Assembly: GCA_963776565.1 (NCBI GenBank) | Contig: CAVZNF010000015.1 | Coordinates: 558,001-622,000, forward strand | Length of the DNA: 64,000 nt | Origin: GMQP-bins7 sp963776565 | GTDB lineage: Bacteria; Actinomycetota; Thermoleophilia; Gaiellales; Gaiellaceae | Direction: 5' to 3' | Part shown: positions 25,712 through 35,097 of the stretch, in pieces | How positions within the stretch are numbered: the stretch's first letter is position 1 | Layout of the letters: each line of letters starts with the position of its first letter | Translations under genes and position numbers: made by a program | The notes under the pieces: model-generated | Seen by the model: the letters and a program-made list of their open reading frames with translations, nothing else | Databases searched by the model: none | Told to the model about the DNA's origin: nothing

Positions 25712-26820
25712 GCGTGCGTGCGCGTCTGGCCCGCCCCGTTCGCGTCGTCGAGGGTGGCGTGGCACGCGCGCGGATGCGCGGCTGGCCCGACCACTCGCGG
25801 CTCTTCGCCGTCGGTGAGCGGTCGGGGTGGTCGGTCGACGAGGACGCCGCCCACCTCGAGGCGACGGCGCGCAGACTTGGCCACGACGGTCGCGCCGACG
25901 AGCTGGGCTCGGGCCGGACGTCGACAGTCGGTGTTCCTCACGAGTCACTTCGAAGCGCTCAGGCCGGCATGGGTCGAGTCGACGCACAGGCTCGCCACCG
26001 CCTACTTGCACGGTCGACCGGGAACACCGGGCTATCCGGAGTTCGACCGAGCCTACGAAGCTCTCCGCGCGGCACCGGCACGGTTCGCGCGTATCCAGGT
26101 GACACACGCCGAGATGCGCGACCTAGTACTCGGTGCCGGGGTCGATGCGAGCACCGTGCACGTGATCCCGATCGGGATCGACATCGAGCACTTCCCGACG
26201 GTCGATGCCGAGAGCCGTTCGTCCGCGCGTGGCGCGCTCGGGATCCCCGACGGCGCGTTCGTCGTCGGCTCGTTCCAGAAGGACGGCGTCGGCTGGGCCG
26301 AGGGCCTCGAGCCAAAGCTCGTCAAGGGCCCGGACGTGCTCATCGGGGCGCTCGACCGAGCCCGTGTGAGCATCCCCGAGCTCCACGTCCTGCTCACAGG
26401 GCCGGCGCGCGGGTACGTCCGCGGTGAGCTCGAGCGCGTCGGCATCCCGTATCGCCACGTGCGACCGAAGGACCGAGCGGAGCTCGCGCATGCGTATCAC
26501 GCGCTCGACGCCTACGTCGTCGCGTCGCGCCAGGAGGGGGGACCGAAGGGCGTGCTCGAGTCTCTGGCCACCGGGATTCCCCTGCTCTCGACCCGGGTCG
26601 GCCAGGCTCCGGACATCGTCGAGGACGGGCGCACGGGCCTTCTCGTCGAGGTGGGCGATGTTGACGCGATCGCGGCCGCGCTCATCCGCCTTCGCGACGA
26701 TCTCCGCTGGCGGGAGTCTTGACCGCGGCGGGACGTGAAACGGCGGAGCGATTCGCGTACGAGCGCCTCGATCCCTTGTGGGCGAGGCTCCTCGAGGGCT
26801 TCGTCGGCGCCGATGCGTGA
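25708..26820 (+). CDS. GT4-family glycosyltransferase (frame repaired)
   Basis: The start ATG 25708 overlaps the previous stop. The N-terminal 70 residues (SVRARLARPVRVVEGG) continue after one extra base near 25925 into VFLTSHFEALRPAW. HVIPIGIDIEHFP and SRQEGGPKGVLESLATGIPLL are GT4 signatures. A second break near 26714, here best explained by one missing base, leads to TAAGRETAERFAYERLDP and a stop at 26820 that overlaps the following GTG. The repaired length is about 370 residues. Probably cytosolic and membrane-associated. Confidence 0.7.
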
Positions 26821-27885
26821 CGGTCGCTCGGATCGCGCGCTACACCCGTGCGGGCGCGCGCTGGGCGCGACTTCTCGCGAGCGGCACGCCGGAGCCCGGT
26901 CCTCGCGTGTTCTACGGGCACGATCAGGTCCCCGCTCCTGGCGCAGCGGTTTCCGGCGGATCGGCGAAGATCCAGCGACTCGCCGCGCGGTTCCCGAACT
27001 GTCCGACCGACTTCTCGGTGCTCTACCTCGGCTCGAACTGGTTGCCCCGCGATCTGCGCCAACTCCTCTGGCTCGCGCGTCGCCGGCGAATCCCGCTGGT
27101 CGTCAACCAGGACGGAGTCGGCTATCCGGGATGGGCAGGCGCCGAGACGGAGACGGTCAATCGTCCGCTGCGCGAGCTGCTGGCCCGGGCCGAGCACGTC
27201 CTCTACCAGAGCGACTTCTGCAAGCGCTCGGCAGACCGGTGGGTCGGAGCGCCGTCCGGGGCGTGGGAGGTCCTGCACAACGCGGTGGATGTCGGTCACT
27301 TCCAGCCGGCCGAACGTCCACCCGCCGGCGGCCCGGTGCTTCTCCTCGGCGGCGACCAGTCCCAGCCCTACCGGCTCGAGCTCGGGCTTCGCACACTTGC
27401 CGCGGTGATCGACTCGTACCCCGACGCGCAACTCCTCGTCACGGGCCGTCTCTCAGCGCCGATCGAGCAGCACGTCGATCGTCTGGGACTTCGTGGACAC
27501 GTCCACGTGCTCGGCCGCTACACCCAGACGCAGGCGCCGGCGTTGTTCCGGCGTGCCCACCTCCTGCTGCACACGAAGGTGAACGACCCGTGCCCGAGCG
27601 TCGTGCTCGAGGCGATGGCATGCGGCCTGCCCGTGGTGTATCCGAAGAGCGGCGGCGTGCCGGAGCTCGTCGGTGAGTCCGCGGGAGTCGGTGTTCCTCA
27701 CCCCGACGGCTTCGAGCGGGACGAGCCGCCCTCACCCGAGGCTCTCGCCGCAGCGACGGCGCACGGTGCTGGCCCAGCTACCCGCGTACAGCGCGGCGGC
27801 ACGTGAGCGCGTTGTCGAGCGCTTCGCGCTCGAGCCGTGGCTCGAGCGTCATGCCGAGCTCTTCGAGCGGTTGGCGAAGCGGTAG
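26817..27885 (+). CDS. GT4-family glycosyltransferase (one frameshift near the end)
   Basis: This is a transferase of about 355 residues: FYGHDQVPAPGAAVSGGSAK at the N-terminus, HNAVDVGHFQP at the linker, and CPSVVLEAMACGLPVVYPKSGG as the GT4 signature. An extra base near 27762 diverts the frame; with it removed the C-terminus reads TVLAQLPAYSAAARERVVERF and ends at TAG 27883. The last 37 bases overlap the 3' end of the converging GT2 gene. Coupled to the previous gene by GTGA. Confidence 0.74.
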
Positions 27886-28703
27886 CCGCTCAAACGTCCT
27901 CGCACGCTTGCGACGTAGTAGCGAGCCCGCGCAGGATCTCGTCGCGCGACGGCGAGGAGCGCGCCGCCGGCAGGTCGAACGAGCATTCGGGCGACGACAC
28001 GGCGCGAGTAGTGGTGCTTGCGGAGCAGGTAGCCGACGCTCGCGCCGTCTCGAGTATCCGACGCGAGCGTCGTCGGCCGAGACGTCGTGCTCGATCACGA
28101 TGCTTGGGTCGTAGCGAATCCGCGCTCCCGCTCGGAGCGCACGGATGAGGTAGTCGGTCTCCTCGCCCGAGCTCCAGGGCTCCGACGACCCGAGGCCCAT
28201 CCTCTCGTCGAACTCGCCGATGCGTCCGACCAGCTCACTGCGGAGGAAGATCGAGGCCGCATTCGCCCGGTTCCAGTGATTGTCCTCGGTGAGCAAAGCC
28301 GGATCGTGTTTCCACGATGCCGAGGTCGCTCCCGCCGAATCCTCCGTTCGCCCGGTCAGGCCGTCGAGCCCGGGATCGTCGACGAAGCTCGCGGCAACGC
28401 GCCCCAAGATCCCAGGCGGATAGATGCAATCGTCGTCGGGGAACGCGACGAGATCTGCCTCGACCTCGCGGAGCCCGACGTTGCGTGCACGCGAGAGCCC
28501 GAGCGCTGAGCGCCGGTGGACGAACTGGGAGCCGTCGTCCCGCGAGCACCTCCGCGACGCGCTCGTCGTCGTTCTGGTCGACGACGATCACGCGCACGTC
28601 GCGGATAGCTCTGCGCCTCGAGCGATTCGAGGAAGTCTCCGAGCTCGCGGCTCCGACCGACCGTCGCCACGACGAGGTCGAACGACGGAGACGCCTGAGA
28701 CAC
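27849..28703 (-). CDS. GT2-family glycosyltransferase (frame repaired)
   Basis: This leftward gene starts at GTG 28703 with SFDLVVATVGRSRELGDFL, a GT2 nucleotide-binding strand, followed in other frames by VRVIVVDQNDDERV, LVAFPDDDCIYPPGILG (the DDD metal motif) and FDERMGLGSSEPWSSGEETD, the ED-rich active-site segment. At least four frame changes occur between 28600 and 28000. The final segment GYLLRKHHYSRRVVARML runs to TGA 27849-27851. It overlaps the convergent GT4 end by 37 bases. The length would be about 280 residues, usual for GT2. Confidence 0.62.
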
Positions 28704-28710
28704 GGGCCGT

Positions 28711-28716
28711 AGGCTA
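28711..28716 (-). promoter_or_regulatory. -10-like box for leftward GT2, in a palindrome shared with the rightward gene
   Basis: The minus strand reads TAGCCT, 7 bases before GTG 28703. The plus strand reads TAGGCT at 28710-28715, 11 bases before ATG 28727, so one palindromic core may serve two divergent promoters. Confidence 0.4.
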
Positions 28717-28726
28717 CGGGACGTCC

Positions 28727-29779
28727 ATGGCGGACCGTTCCGCTCGTCACTGTGCTCGTGGCCGTTCGCGACGGCGAGGCGCTACCTTCGGACCGCCCTC
28801 GCGAGCATCCTCGGCCAGACCGTCTCCGATCTGGAGCTCGTGGTCGTCGACGACGCGTCGACCGACGCCACGCCGGAGCTCCTCGAAGCAGTAGCCGACG
28901 CGCGCCTGCGAGTGATCAGGAACGAGGAGCAACTGGGCCTGGCCGGATCGCTGAATCGCGGCCTCGACGAAACCCGAGGCACCTACGTCGCCAGACTCGA
29001 CGCCGACGACGTGGCGATGCCGCGGCGGCTGGAGCGACAGCTCGCACGCATCCGCATGTCTCCACGTGTGGGCGTGGTGGGCTCGGCCGTCCTCGAGCTC
29101 GACGCGTCGGGACGCGTCGGCCGTCTGCATGCGATGCCCGCTGGTGCCGGCTGCGGTTCGCTGGGCGGCGCTCTTTAGCTCGCCCTTCTTCCACCCGACC
29201 GTGCTCGTGGAACGCGAGGTGCTCGACCGCAACGCGCTTCGTTACGACGCGAGCTTCGAGGAGAGCGAGGACTACGAGCTCTGGTCGCGCGTCCTCGACG
29301 TATCGGAAGGGGACAACCTCCCGGATCCGCTCGTTCTCTATCGCGTTCATTCGCACCAGGCGTCCCAGCGTCGGCGGGAGCTCCAGCGGGCGTACCAGCT
29401 GCGCGTCGCGCGGCCGGCGAATCGCGGCGCTCGCGCCCACGCTCTCGGAGGCCGAGGTGGAGCTCGCGTGGCAGGTCGGCAGCGGCGAGCCGATGGAGGC
29501 TGCTCTCGTGGAAGCTGGCGTCGACGCCTACCTCGAGCTCGTCACCGCGTTCGAGTCACCGCTGGGGCCAGGTGGACGCGCAGCGTGCTGCCCGCGACGT
29601 GATGCGCGCTGCGAGCGACGCATCGCCTGCAGCACGCGCGCGCGCATCGTCGGGCACGCGCTGAGACTCGATCCGGGCCTCCCACTCCACATTGCGTCGC
29701 GTCGTCGTGAGCGCCGGCGCGCCATGCCTGCCCGACGTGAGGGCGAGGGCTGGCTGCATCGCCTCGCTCGACGGCAGGG
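28727..29779 (+). CDS. GT2-family glycosyltransferase (frame repaired, end uncertain)
   Basis: Repaired N-terminus: LVTVLVAVRDGEAYLRTALA, then LELVVVDDASTDATPELL and YVARLDADDVAMPRRLERQ, the classical GT2 DxD region, and later YDASFEESEDYELWSR, the catalytic ED motif. Extra bases near 28745, 28785, 29165 and 29420, with others near 29570-29620, break the frame. The C-terminal part (VGHALRLDPGLPLHIASRRR) has no clear stop before the next gene. The end given here is only the point where the following GT4 can start; an alternative end is TGA 29708-29710. Confidence 0.58.
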
Positions 29780-30942
29780 TGCTCCGAGACCGATCAGCGT
29801 TGCGGCAGTCGTTCCCGGAGCCGACGCCATATCGGGCGCCGCTCCTCGATCGTGTCGCGGCTCACCCGGAGGTCGACCTGACCGTGGTGTACGCGGCCGA
29901 GACCGTCGCCGGTCGAACATGGCGCGTCGAGCCGACGCATCGCGCCGTCTATCTGCGCGGGTCTGCGGCTTCCGGGAGCGCAGCGGATCCTCCACCACGA
30001 CTACCCGGTGACGCCCGGCGTCGTCGGCGCGCTGAGGCGCTCGGCCCGCGGTCGTGGTCGTCTCCGGGTGGAGCACGTTCGCCGCACAGGCCGCGATCGC
30101 CTGGTGCGGGCTGAAGGACGTGCCCGTACGTGCTCGTCGTCGAGAGCCACGACGATGGGCCACGCTCGGGATGGCGGCGAACGGTCAAGGGCACCGTCGT
30201 CCCGCCCGTCGTCCAACGGGCCGCGGGGATTCTCGTGACGGGCACGCTTGCCCGCACTCGATGATCGCTCGCGGCGCAGCATCCGGAACGCGTCCATCTC
30301 TTCGCGAACACCGTCGACATCGACGACTTCGGTGCGCAGTGCCGACGGGCTCGCTGTGCAGAGGGCGCAGCTTCGCGACAGCCTCGGTGCGGAGCCGGAG
30401 GACGTCGTGGTGCTGTGCGTCGCCCGACTCGGGCCGGAGAAGGGAATCGACGTGCCCTCGTGCAGGCGGTCGCCGCTGCGAGCGACCCGAACCTCCTCCT
30501 CGTCGTGGCGGGCGACGGGCCGGAACGGCGGCACTCGAGCGGCACGCCGCCGAGTGTCGGCGCTCGACTGGTGCTCGTCGGCGACGTCGACTGGGGTCGG
30601 AGTGGTCGAGCTGTACGTGGCCGCGGACGTGTTCGCGCTGCTGTCGGAGCGCGAGACGTGGGCCGTCGTGGTGAACGAAGCGGCGGCGTGCGGTCTCCCG
30701 CTCGTTCTCTCCGACCGAGTCGGCGCGGCGCACGACCTTCTCCGCGACGGTGAGAACGGCGCGCTGATCCCGAGTGGCGACGTCGATGCGGCGGCTGTCG
30801 CCCTTCGCGCGCTGGCCGCGGATCCTGAGCGCCGCCGCAGCTTATGGAGCGCCGCTCACGCGCGCTTGCGCAGCGACTGGGGATATGGACCGAGCGTCGA
30901 CGGGTTCCTCGACGCCGTGCGAGAAGCGGCGTCTCGATCTAG
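29780..30942 (+). CDS. GT4-family glycosyltransferase (many frameshifts)
   Basis: Segments in three frames assemble to one GT4 protein: ISVAAVVPEPTPYRAPLLD at the N-terminus (after removing one base near 29816), VVVSGWSTFAAQAAIAW, the linker HLFANTVDIDDFG, VVLCVARLGPEKGIDV and the C-terminal signature ERETWAVVVNEAAACGLPLV. At least six single-base shifts lie between 29800 and 30620. The last part (from 30620) is in frame with the next gene, so without correction the two would appear fused. A stop TAG at 30940-30942, which also forms the next -10-like box, is the likely natural end. Confidence 0.58.
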
Positions 30943-30945
30943 CCT
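30940..30945 (+). promoter_or_regulatory. -10-like box for WbuB-like GT4 operon
   Basis: TAGCCT lies 7 bases before GTG 30953. Its TAG is the probable stop of the preceding GT4 gene in a repaired frame. Confidence 0.45.
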
Positions 30946-30952
30946 GAATCCC

Positions 30953-32162
30953 GTGTCCCGACAGCGAATTCTCGTCCTGAACCAGTACTACTGGCCGGGC
31001 GTCGAGGCGACCGCCCATCTCCTGACCGAGCTGTGCGAGGCGCTCGCGGTCGAGTACGACGTCGAGGTCGTGACCGGCGTGCTCCGCGACCACGAGGACG
31101 ATCCGCGGCAGCTCGAGCACAACGGCGTTCGCATCACCCGAGTGGCGTCGACCTCGTACGAGCGGTCGGAGCTCGGACGAAGGGCCGTGAACTACGTCTC
31201 CTACCTGGGCTCGGCTCTCCGGCATGCGCTGAGCGGGCCGGCGCCCGACCTCGTGCTGTGCATGACCGACCCGCCGATCATCGGCGATCTCGGTGTGCTC
31301 GTCGGGAAGCGCGTCGGCGCTCCCGTGCTCGTCATCAGCCAGGACGTGTTCCCTGAGATCGCGACGGAGCTCGACCGGCTCCACAACCCGGCCGTCATCG
31401 GCGTCTTGCGAGGCCTCGTCGGCGCCTACCTGCGGCGCGCCGACCGGATCGTTGCGATCGGCGAGACGATGCGCGAGCGACTCGAGGCCAAGGGCGCTCC
31501 GCCCGATCGGCTCCGTGTGATCCCGAACTGGGTGGACACGCGCGCGATAACGCCGCAGCCGCGGGACAACGAGTGGGCGCGGAAGCACGACCTCGTCGGC
31601 CGGTTCGTCGTCATGCACTCGGGCAACGTCGGGCACGCGCAGGATCTCGACAGCCTCGTGCGCGCGGCGACGTTCCTTCGCGACCGAGCAGACGTGCGGA
31701 TCGTCGTCGCGGGGTTCGGTGCACGGCATGGTGAGATGGTCGCGCTCGCGGAGCGCCTCGAGGTCACCGAGACCGTTCGCTTTCTCCCGTACCAGAAGCG
31801 AGCGCGGCTTGCCCCTCTCGCTGTCGAGCGCGGACGTGCACGTCGTCGGTCTCGCGAAGGGGCTCGCCGGGTACGTCGTGCCGAGCCGGCTCTACGGGAT
31901 CCTCTCGGCCGGCCGTCCGGTCATCGTCGCGGCAGAGGACACGAGCGAGACCGCCCGGCTCGTTCGCGAGATCGGGTGCGGCATCGTCATCCCGCCCGCC
32001 CGCCCGGATCTCGTCGCGCGTGCGGTCCGCGACGCCGCGGAGGGTGTCTTCGACCTCGAGGAGATGGGACGGCGCGGCCGCGCGTACGTGGAAGAGGAGG
32101 CGGATCGTGTGGTGGCGATGGAGCGGTATCGCGCGCTCGTCCGGGAGATGCTCGCCGCGTGA
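30953..32162 (+). CDS. GT4-family glycosyltransferase, WbuB/WcaI-like (one frameshift)
   Basis: This is a transferase of about 402 residues beginning RQRILVLNQYYWPGVEATAH, the characteristic opening of the WbuB/WcaI (L-fucosamine/fucose-type) subgroup. DVFPEIATELDRL, PNWVDTRAITP and MHSGNVGHAQDLDSLV follow. One extra base near 31790 breaks the frame after PYQKR; afterwards LSSADVHVVGLAKGLAGYVV and PSRLYGILSAGRPVI carry the donor site. It ends at TGA 32160, overlapping the next GTG. The subgroup resemblance fits the 6-deoxyhexose genes at 59-61 kb but does not prove the donor. Confidence 0.76.
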
Positions 32163-33286
32163 TCGTGCGGGCCGTGTTCTGGGGCTCGCTCGGCGCGCTC
32201 GGCTGGACGCACGCGGGCTATCCGCTCGCGATGGGCGTGCTTGCACGCAGGCGGCCGCGGCCCGTTCACAAGGCGGAGCAGACGCCGTCCGTTGCGCTGG
32301 TGGTGTCGGCGCACGACGAGGAGTCGGTGATCCGCCGCCGCGTCGAGAACGCGTTGGCACTCGACTATCCGGCCGAGAAGCTCGAAGTCGTCGTCGCGTC
32401 CGACGGCTCGACCGACCTCACCGACGCCATCGTCGGCGAGATTGCCGCCGAGAACCTGCGCGTTCGCCTTCTCCAGTGCCCGCGCGAGGGCAAGGTGGCA
32501 GCTCAGCATCGAGCGGTTCGCGAGACCTCGAGCGAGGTGCTCGCGTTCACCGACGCGAACAGCGAGTGGGAGCCGGGGGCGCTACATGCGCTCGTCCGCA
32601 ACCTTGCCGACGACGAGGTCGGCTACGTCTGCGGGCAACTCCGGCTCGAGAGCCCGGACGGCGCGAACATGGAGGGCGCCTACTGGCGGTACGAGATGTG
32701 GGTGCGCGAGCAGGAGTCGGCAGCGAGCTCGATCACGGCGGGTAACGGCGCGATCTACGCGGTCAAGCGCGACGCGTACGTCGAGGACGACCCGAAGTTC
32801 GGGCACGACTTCGGCTTCCCGTACCTCATGGAGCAGATGGGGCTTCGTGCCGTCTACGAGCCGGAGGCGGTCGCAATCGAGAAGCCCGCCGCGGAGCCGG
32901 AGGACGAATACGGACGCAAGGTCCGCACCATCTCGCGTGCGCTCGGGCACATCCTCACCGGTCGGGCGTTCCGGCCGACGCGGCGGCTCTACCTCGCGCA
33001 GCTCGTCTCGCACCGAGTGCTCCGCTACTCGACCGGGATCCTGCACGTCGGGCTCCTCGTTTCGAACCTCATGCTCGTCGCGCGCGCGCCCTTCTATCGC
33101 GTGTTCCTCATCTTCCAGCTTGTCGGGCTCGGGCTCGCGGGAGCGGGGAAGGCACGCCTGCCGGTTCCTGGCGCGCGGCTCGCCTACTACTACTACGTCG
33201 TCACGAAGGCGACGGTCGCGGCGCTCGTGCGCTACCTGCGCTCCGGCACGCCGCAGACGTGGGACAAGGCCAAGGGCACGCGATGA
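32159..33286 (+). CDS. Membrane-anchored GT2 glycosyltransferase
   Basis: This intact 375-residue protein has an N-terminal membrane anchor (FWGSLGALGWTHAGYPLAMG), then a GT2 domain: VALVVSAHDEESVI, VVVASDGSTDLTD and VLAFTDANSEWEPG as DxD-type motif, and a C-terminal pair of hydrophobic helices. This layout is common for processive or polyprenyl-linked GT2 enzymes acting at the inner face of the membrane. It is coupled to the GT4 upstream (GTGA) and to the phosphoglycosyl transferase downstream (ATGA), so it probably acts early in assembly of the same glycan. Confidence 0.8.
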   Translation: MIVRAVFWGSLGALGWTHAGYPLAMGVLARRRPRPVHKAEQTPSVALVVSAHDEESVIRRRVENALALDYPAEKLEVVVASDGSTDLTDAIVGEIAAENLRVRLLQCPREGKVAAQHRAVRETSSEVLAFTDANSEWEPGALHALVRNLADDEVGYVCGQLRLESPDGANMEGAYWRYEMWVREQESAASSITAGNGAIYAVKRDAYVEDDPKFGHDFGFPYLMEQMGLRAVYEPEAVAIEKPAAEPEDEYGRKVRTISRALGHILTGRAFRPTRRLYLAQLVSHRVLRYSTGILHVGLLVSNLMLVARAPFYRVFLIFQLVGLGLAGAGKARLPVPGARLAYYYYVVTKATVAALVRYLRSGTPQTWDKAKGTR

Positions 33287-33867
33287 ACCGCGCGGCCGAC
33301 GTGGCGATCGCCGGAGTCGGTCTCGCACTGACGAGCCCGGTCATCGGCCTCGCGGCGCTCGCGACGAAGCTCGAGGATCGCGGGCCCGTGCTCTACCGGC
33401 AAACCCGTGTCGGCAAGGACGGCGAGGACTTCGAGGTGCTCAAGCTCCGCACGATGGTCGTCGGGGCCGAGCGCATAGGAGCCGGCTACGCGGTCGATCG
33501 GGGCGACCGGCGCATCACGCGCGTCGGACGCATCCTCCGGCGGACGTCGATCGACGAGCTGCCGCAGCTGTGGAACATCCTGCGCGGCGACATGAGTGTC
33601 ATCGGCCCGCGGCCGACGCTGCGCTACCAGGTCGAGCAGTACGACGAGCACCAGCGCCACCGGCTCGACATCAGGCCGGGGCTCACCGGGTGGGCCCAGG
33701 TGCACGGCCGGGCAGAGCTGCCCTGGGCGGAACGCATCGAGCTCGACGTCTGGTACGTCGAGAACCGCACGCCGCGGGTGGACCTCGAGATCCTCGCGCG
33801 CACGCCGCTCGCTCTCTTCCGCGGGACGTACCGCGGTGCTACGGGAGGGTGGCGGCCGAAGGCGTGA
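33283..33867 (+). CDS. Short phosphoglycosyl transferase (bacterial sugar transferase, PglC type)
   Basis: This 194-residue monotopic phosphoglycosyl transferase consists of the catalytic domain only: an N-terminal re-entrant helix (AADVAIAGVGLALTSPVIG), KLRTMV, the catalytic Asp-Glu pair in DELPQLWNILRGDMS, VIGPRP and RPGLTGWAQVHGR. It would transfer a sugar-1-phosphate from a UDP-sugar to undecaprenyl phosphate and so start a glycan chain on the cytoplasmic membrane. A second, long initiating enzyme lies at 53870. The gene is the last of the operon from 30953 and overlaps the converging GT4 by 29 bases. Confidence 0.88.
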   Translation: MNRAADVAIAGVGLALTSPVIGLAALATKLEDRGPVLYRQTRVGKDGEDFEVLKLRTMVVGAERIGAGYAVDRGDRRITRVGRILRRTSIDELPQLWNILRGDMSVIGPRPTLRYQVEQYDEHQRHRLDIRPGLTGWAQVHGRAELPWAERIELDVWYVENRTPRVDLEILARTPLALFRGTYRGATGGWRPKA

Positions 33868-35044
33868 CGACGCCCTTCGCCGCGAGCAGCGTGCGGTAGA
33901 GCCGGTCGACATCGTCGACGAGTCGATCGACCGAGTAGCGCGTACGCGCGTACGCGCGTCCCGACTCACCGAGCCTCGCACGCAGGTCCGGGTCGAGTGC
34001 GAGCTCGGCGAGCCGTTCCGCCGCGGCATCGGTGTCTCCAGGCTCGACGAGGAACCCGTCGATGCCGTCGCGTACGACATCCGGCACACCTCCGACGCGT
34101 GTCGCCACAACCGGTGTTCCAGAGGCGAGCGCCTCGATCGCGCTCACGGGTGTTCCCTCGTTGACGGACGGCAGGAGGAACGCGTCGAAGAGGCGGTAGT
34201 AGCCCGCGACGTCCTCCTGATATCCGACGAAATAGGTCGAGCGGGCGATCCCGAGGTCGTGGGCTAGCTGCTCGAGCCGTTCGCGGTCAGGGCCGTCTCC
34301 GACCATGCAGAGCACCGCATCGATGCCGCGCGCGCGCGCGGCGCGGACGATCTCGAGCACGGCCCCGGTGTCCTTCACGCCGGTCATGCGCCCGACCCAG
34401 CCGACCACGAATGCGTCCACGGGGATGCCGTACAGGTGGCGGTAGTCGAGGTCGGCGGTCTCGTCGCCGAGTCGCTCTTCGAGCGGGATGCCGAGCCGGA
34501 TCACGGTGAACTTCTCGGTCGGCGCGATCCCGTGCGCCACGAGCTCGTCGCGCACCTCGGGGCTCACTGCGACGAGTACGTCGGAGCTCCGCGCCAGGTT
34601 GCGCTCGACCTGGCGGAAGAACGCGGTGCGGCCGGGACCGAAGTAGCCCTTCAGCACGTGGCCGTGGAACGTGTGGACGACGATAGGTGGCCGGGCCTTG
34701 CCGGCGACGAGAGCAGCGGCTCGCGCGAGCGCTCCCGCCTTCGCCGTGTGCGTGTGGAGGATGTGCGGCCGCTCCTCGCGCATGATCGCCGTTAGTCGGC
34801 GGATCGACTTCGCGTCGTGCAGTGGAGCCACTTCGCGCTGCATCTCCGGCATGCTCACGACCGACACGCCGAGCCGTTCCGCGACGTACGCCATCGAGTC
34901 TTCCCCGCGCGCGAGACTGCCGGCGACGAGGGTCGTGTGGTAGCCGCGCGTCTCGAGCCCGGCGGCGAGGTTGGACACATGGATCGCAGGCCCGCCCATG
35001 TTCAGTCGCGCGATGACGCGCAGGACGCGGATCGGCTCGGACAC
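33839..35044 (-). CDS. GT4-family glycosyltransferase (intact)
   Basis: This 401-residue intact GT-B protein has VIARLNMGGPAIHVSNLAAG as the N-terminal glycine loop, ILHTHTAKAGALAR, VIRLGIPLEERLG as linker, WVGRMTGVKDTGAVLEI and SVNEGTPVSAIEALASGTPVV as GT4 signature. It closely matches the pattern of capsular-polysaccharide GT4 enzymes. The start is GTG 35044, with TAAGGT 7 bases upstream, divergent from the ATP-grasp gene. It is transcribed alone on the minus strand and overlaps the 3' end of the phosphoglycosyl transferase gene. Confidence 0.85.
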   Translation of the reverse strand: MSEPIRVLRVIARLNMGGPAIHVSNLAAGLETRGYHTTLVAGSLARGEDSMAYVAERLGVSVVSMPEMQREVAPLHDAKSIRRLTAIMREERPHILHTHTAKAGALARAAALVAGKARPPIVVHTFHGHVLKGYFGPGRTAFFRQVERNLARSSDVLVAVSPEVRDELVAHGIAPTEKFTVIRLGIPLEERLGDETADLDYRHLYGIPVDAFVVGWVGRMTGVKDTGAVLEIVRAARARGIDAVLCMVGDGPDRERLEQLAHDLGIARSTYFVGYQEDVAGYYRLFDAFLLPSVNEGTPVSAIEALASGTPVVATRVGGVPDVVRDGIDGFLVEPGDTDAAAERLAELALDPDLRARLGESGRAYARTRYSVDRLVDDVDRLYRTLLAAKGVVTPSAATLP

Positions 35045-35051
35045 GGCGCTG

Positions 35052-35057
35052 ACCTTA
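35052..35057 (-). promoter_or_regulatory. -10-like box for leftward GT4 gene
   Basis: The minus strand reads TAAGGT, 7 bases before GTG 35044. The 53-base divergent intergenic region also holds the rightward box at 35084. Confidence 0.45.
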
Positions 35058-35083
35058 GCCGGGTCGGCGCCGACTCCTCCGAG

Positions 35084-35089
35084 TACGCT
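35084..35089 (+). promoter_or_regulatory. -10-like box for ATP-grasp gene
   Basis: TACGCT, 8 bases before GTG 35098. Confidence 0.45.
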
Positions 35090-35097
35090 CTCGCGTC

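Noticed and set aside
30248..33286. An uninterrupted 1012-codon frame that looks like a fusion of two GT4 domains and a GT2 domain
   Set aside because: It joins the end of one GT4, a second GT4 whose true frame leaves it near 31790, and a GT2 that starts at an overlapping GTG. Start contexts and a -10-like box mark separate genes.
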